Shown here: positions 8,680 to 10,864 of the stretch, one piece after another
Numbering within the stretch: position 1 is the stretch's first letter
Layout of the letters: every line of letters begins with the position of its first letter
DNA from: CAZMMV01 sp964567475
GTDB taxonomy: Bacteria > Bacillota > Clostridia > Tissierellales > Tissierellaceae
Assembly: GCA_964567475.1 (NCBI GenBank)
Contig: CAZMMV010000059.1
Coordinates: 1-10,864 of the forward strand
DNA length: 10,864 nt
Direction of reading: 5' to 3'
Notes under the pieces: model-generated
Databases searched by the model: none
Seen by the model: only the letters and a program-made list of their open reading frames with translations
Told to the model about the DNA's origin: nothing
Program-made: the position numbers and the translations under genes

Positions 8680-9744
8680 TCACCTCAATAAATATTCATA
8701 ATCTATTAATTCCTGGGGTATTCTCAAATCCTTATCCCATATATCTTGAAGCTTTTTAATACTACTTAATTCCAAATACTCCCCTATCTCTTCTAAAAAA
8801 CAATCTAAATAAATTTGATCCTTCCTCTTACTTTTTTTCTTATATTGCCTATTACATATATGGATTAAATGAGAATAAGCTTCCTTTTGTAAACTAATAT
8901 CTATATCCTCATATCTAGCTTTCAACCTAAAAAATATACCAAAACCTTCTGAATCAATATCTCCAAAATAAAGAACCTTTATCTTAGAAACATCAGCTAT
9001 TTCTTCCATAAAAGAAAAACTATTCTCTATTTTATTTCCTCCACCATAAATTAAAACATCTGGTTTAAATCCAAATATAGGCCTTCCCTCTTCTGCCATT
9101 CTTTTATACGAAAAAAATGTAGAATGATTTTCTAAAATAATTACCCTTTTTATATCCTTAGTACCTCTATTCCAATATATAAACATTTCTCCATACTTTT
9201 TCATCTTTAAATCATCATAAGATAACTTAAGCCTTTTTAAAATTCCATATTGACCCTTAAGACTTTCTTTTCTATCCGTAAGATACTTTTCATCATAAAA
9301 CAATTCCAAGCTTCTCTCCTCTACACTAGCCCATTTCCTTGTATCCCTAGATTTTAAAAACTTATAAATATTTTCTATATATTCCCATTCTAACTGGGTT
9401 TGATATCTTGGATTATTTACATAATAATTAAAATTTAAACAATCAGATAGATGCAACATCTTTGATCTATCCCAATTAAACTTTTCTTCTTCCAGCACAA
9501 TTTCCCATTTAAGTTTTAATGGTGGATTAAATCCATTGTAATCAGAAGACTTTATTGGCCTAATAAGATTATCTTCCTGGAACTTATTTATCCATTTAGC
9601 AAGTTTTATATATCCGCCATTTTCTAAATACTTGCTGCTACCTTTATAGCTATTAATTATGCAAGATTCTAAATCCTCTAGAAAAAATCTCTTCCTATTT
9701 TTCTTTTTAACTTCAATTATAAACTTATTTATCTTTTTATCCAT
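8680..9744 (-). CDS. jetD: Wadjet JetD, Toprim-domain nuclease (DUF2220)
   Basis: This 354-residue protein is the effector nuclease of Wadjet, related in its C-terminal half to the topoisomerase VI A/Spo11 Toprim fold. It is recruited by JetABC to cut circular DNA. The N-terminal arm and central region (1-190) are basic and helical. The Toprim half holds the expected acidic residues: Glu205 in VIILENHSTFF (201-211), a glycine turn YGGGNK (233-238), and the GDIDSEGF motif (261-268) with Asp262 and Asp264. A terminal PQE motif (RIPQELIDYE, 341-350) is also typical. All putative metal ligands are present, so cleavage activity is expected. The start follows a strong AAAGGAG and overlaps the end of the preceding acetyltransferase frame by 16 bases. 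This is the first defence gene of the operon. Confidence 0.9.
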   Translation of the reverse strand: MDKKINKFIIEVKKKNRKRFFLEDLESCIINSYKGSSKYLENGGYIKLAKWINKFQEDNLIRPIKSSDYNGFNPPLKLKWEIVLEEEKFNWDRSKMLHLSDCLNFNYYVNNPRYQTQLEWEYIENIYKFLKSRDTRKWASVEERSLELFYDEKYLTDRKESLKGQYGILKRLKLSYDDLKMKKYGEMFIYWNRGTKDIKRVIILENHSTFFSYKRMAEEGRPIFGFKPDVLIYGGGNKIENSFSFMEEIADVSKIKVLYFGDIDSEGFGIFFRLKARYEDIDISLQKEAYSHLIHICNRQYKKKSKRKDQIYLDCFLEEIGEYLELSSIKKLQDIWDKDLRIPQELIDYEYLLR

Positions 9745-10226
9745 TTTATCTCCTTTAACTTATTAAAATTATCCATCTTAGTCATTATTAAATCTATATC
9801 AATCTCCTTAAAACCTATTTTCCTGTAAAGTTGTAAGGCCCTCTTATTCTCTCCAGTAACTAATAATGATACCTTATGTATATTATACTCTTTTAACTCC
9901 TTAATACATGACTTCAATAAGTAAGAACCTAGACCTTGACCCCTATACTCCTTCAATATAGCTATATCATAGCAATAAGCTAAAGATAAATTTTTTCTTA
10001 ACTGTACTGTAACTGATCCTATAGCTTTATTTTCTTTTTCTAATATATATATAATAATAGAAGAATCCTTTAATGTCTGCATTAAAGAATAATCTCCTAA
10101 TTCATCAGCAAAAGCATCATATATAATTTTTTTGTAATTAAGTTCATCTTCCTTATTTGCCCTTCTAAAATTCAAGCCTAAGCCTACATCAAAAATAAAA
10201 TCTATATCATCTAATAACAACTCCAT
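9729..10226 (-). CDS. GNAT acetyltransferase, downstream half of a split tandem-GNAT frame
   Basis: The 165-residue frame holds a full GNAT fold from about residue 18. It starts with LNFRRANKEDE (18-28), has the acetyl-CoA pyrophosphate-binding motif RGQGLG (95-100), and ends with the usual Asn127 and LYRKIGF (133-139) region. The first 17 residues before the domain look like the last strand of a previous GNAT domain plus a linker. The frame follows the preceding GNAT directly and in the same frame after a single TAA, forming TAAATG. No good ribosome binding site precedes the ATG, so translation would need termination-reinitiation, read-through, or an internal start such as the TTG at Leu18. 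The substrate is unknown. The 3' end overlaps jetD by 16 bases. Confidence 0.8.
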   Translation of the reverse strand: MELLLDDIDFIFDVGLGLNFRRANKEDELNYKKIIYDAFADELGDYSLMQTLKDSSIIIYILEKENKAIGSVTVQLRKNLSLAYCYDIAILKEYRGQGLGSYLLKSCIKELKEYNIHKVSLLVTGENKRALQLYRKIGFKEIDIDLIMTKMDNFNKLKEIKWIKR

Positions 10227-10229
10227 TTA
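10227..10229 (-). other. In-frame TAA interrupting a probable two-domain GNAT gene
   Basis: The reading frame runs ...Met-Tyr-Ser-Trp, TAA, Met-Glu-Leu-Leu... with no shift in frame. The first domain stops just after its GF motif and before its last beta strand, while the second frame begins with residues that would supply that strand. One base change from AAA, CAA or GAA would create this stop. It may be a true nonsense mutation, a programmed stop, or a sequencing error. Confidence 0.65.
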
Positions 10230-10637
10230 CCAAGAATACATAGAAAGATTAAAGCCTCTTTTTTCTGCAAACTCAACTCCATTAGTTAACCTCTTCTTTA
10301 CAAAACCCTCTACTACCTTTACATCTTTCATATTAGCAAATTCGTAGATTTTATTGTATAAAATAGACCCTAATCCTTTATTCCTATACTCTGGAGAAAC
10401 CACTACATTTAAAGTAGCCTGATCACTATACACAGGATTAATCATAGAAGTAGCTAGCCCTGCCAGTTTTTCTCCATTGAAAGCTAAAAATATGCCTTCA
10501 CTGACATTTTCAATAACATAATCAAGCCATTCATCAGTTAAGGAATATCCTAGATCGTCTTCTTTATTTATTTCTTCTATTAATTTATATATACTATTTT
10601 TATAACGTTTTTTTATATTTGTTATTTTAAAATTCAA
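10227..10637 (-). CDS. GNAT acetyltransferase, upstream half of a split tandem-GNAT frame (TTG start)
   Basis: The 136-residue frame is a GNAT domain. The N-terminal strand and helices are followed by the central QATLNVVVSPEYRNKGLG stretch, where RNKGLG (85-90) is the acetyl-CoA-binding loop. It ends with FAEKRGFNLSMYSW. Normal single-domain GNAT proteins continue past the GF motif with another strand, so this one is short at the C-terminus. That strand seems to be encoded just after the TAA. The start is TTG at 10637-10635, chosen because AGGAGT at 10646-10651 sits 8 bases upstream and the GNAT fold begins immediately after it. As the first gene behind the promoter at 10669-10697, it leads the Wadjet operon. 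The substrate is unknown; whether the short product folds is doubtful. Confidence 0.72.
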   Translation of the reverse strand: MNFKITNIKKRYKNSIYKLIEEINKEDDLGYSLTDEWLDYVIENVSEGIFLAFNGEKLAGLATSMINPVYSDQATLNVVVSPEYRNKGLGSILYNKIYEFANMKDVKVVEGFVKKRLTNGVEFAEKRGFNLSMYSW

Positions 10638-10645
10638 TATTAATC

Positions 10646-10651
10646 ACTCCT
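10646..10651 (-). promoter_or_regulatory. Ribosome binding site supporting the TTG start
   Basis: On the minus strand AGGAGT lies 8 bases before the TTG at 10637. No ATG in the same frame is better placed, so this site decides the start of the first operon gene. Confidence 0.7.
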
Positions 10652-10668
10652 ATAAATCTTTATACTAT

Positions 10669-10697
10669 ACTATATATCGACAAATTGCCCAAATCAA
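10669..10697 (-). promoter_or_regulatory. Probable promoter of the GNAT-Wadjet operon
   Basis: On the minus strand TTGATT (10697-10692) and TATAGT (10674-10669) are 17 bases apart, which fits sigma-A spacing with four and five matches to consensus. The -10 region continues as overlapping TATAG/TATAA repeats, so the exact -10 box could shift. Transcription would begin about 25 bases before the TTG start. Confidence 0.5.
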
Positions 10698-10714
10698 TTA
10701 ATGTAAACAATGGA

Positions 10715-10753
10715 AAATTTAATGCGACAGGCTAAGCCTGTCGCATTAAATTT
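10715..10753 (-). terminator. Perfect 39-base palindromic terminator
   Basis: Two 19-base arms (10715-10733 and 10735-10753) are exact reverse complements around one central base. The core is GC-rich, GCGACAGGCT and its complement, and the outer parts are AT-rich, giving a T-rich tail in either direction. It lies 31 bases after the stop codon of the minus-strand gene at the right edge, which it most likely terminates. It is also 17 bases from the -35 of the next operon, so it insulates that operon from upstream transcription. Confidence 0.82.
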
Positions 10754-10784
10754 AATCATACATTATAAAATCAATATTTACTTA

Positions 10785-10864
10785 TTAAAACTTAACTTGA
10801 GATACAATGCCTTTTAATTTATCTGATATTTCTTTATTCTTTTCCATTATATTGTTTATATTAG
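10785..10864 (-). CDS. C-terminal end of a minus-strand gene, possibly a methyl-accepting chemotaxis protein (partial)
   Basis: The last 25 codons of an open frame enter from the right edge and end in TAA at 10787-10785. The peptide includes EKNKEISDKLKGIVSQVKF. This amphipathic helix with a final Lys-Phe resembles the end of the cytoplasmic signalling hairpin of clostridial methyl-accepting chemotaxis proteins. The well-placed terminator just after it supports a real gene end. The fragment is too short for a firm family call; any protein with a C-terminal coiled coil would look similar. Confidence 0.5.
   Translation of the reverse strand, partial: NINNIMEKNKEISDKLKGIVSQVKF

Larger units (their letters stand above)
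2005..9744 (-). other. Complete Wadjet (JetD-JetA-JetB-JetC) defence locus
   Basis: Four contiguous genes encode a Toprim nuclease, a kleisin, a KITE-like subunit and an SMC ATPase, in the order D-A-B-C. Known Wadjet systems restrict plasmid transformation by extruding and cleaving small circular DNA. JetA and JetB resemble the DUF5716 and DUF6063 families rather than the DUF3375 and DUF4194 families of type I, so this is a non-type-I system. I favour type II over type III from memory of gene order and protein type. No gene in the set appears truncated. Confidence 0.88.

Noticed and set aside
9729..10637. The two GNAT frames as a GNAT toxin-antitoxin pair (TacT/AtaT type).
   Set aside because: Both partners are acetyltransferase domains; there is no small DNA-binding antitoxin such as a ribbon-helix-helix protein beside them.
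2005..10637. The operon as a recent mobile element insertion.
   Set aside because: No integrase, transposase, flanking direct repeats or tRNA end is visible, and base composition and ribosome binding sites look the same as in the neighbouring genes.

Overview
The window is very AT-rich, with strong GGAGG/AAAGGAG-type ribosome binding sites, sigma-A-like promoters, simple hairpin-T terminators and Lys/Asn/Glu/Ile-rich proteins. This fits a low-GC Firmicute, most likely an anaerobe of the Clostridia/Tissierellia type. I cannot place it to genus. No transposase, integrase, tRNA gene, CRISPR array or phage gene is visible, so the locus looks chromosomal.

Left part (1-2002, + strand): two independent single-gene units. 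The first encodes an HDOD-domain signalling protein (116-958) and ends in a textbook terminator. The second encodes a six-helix YihY/BrkB (UPF0761) membrane protein (1160-2002) behind a good extended -10 promoter.

Centre and right (2005-10637, - strand): one tightly packed operon read right to left. It opens with a tandem acetyltransferase (GNAT) reading frame cut in two by one in-frame TAA (10637-9729). It continues with a complete Wadjet plasmid/phage-defence SMC system in the order jetD (Toprim nuclease, 9744-8680), jetA (kleisin, 8675-7203), jetB (KITE/MksE-like, 7198-6452) and jetC (1484-residue SMC ATPase, 6459-2005). Junctions are a 16-base overlap, two 4-base gaps and an 8-base overlap, so the genes are almost certainly co-transcribed and translationally coupled. 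A plausible promoter lies at 10669-10697. In known Wadjet systems JetA, JetB and JetC form a DNA loop-extruding SMC complex that recognises small closed circular DNA, and JetD cleaves it. All four parts appear intact here, including the JetD acidic triad. The gene order and JetA/JetB type indicate a non-type-I system; I favour type II.

Far right (10715-10864): a perfect 39-base palindrome, best read as a terminator, follows the last 25 codons of a minus-strand gene that runs off the edge. Its C-terminus resembles that of methyl-accepting chemotaxis proteins.

The most unusual points are the split tandem GNAT leading the defence operon, the non-canonical Walker A and Walker B residues of JetC, and a hairpin formed by the coding 3' ends of the two convergent genes at 1991-2025.
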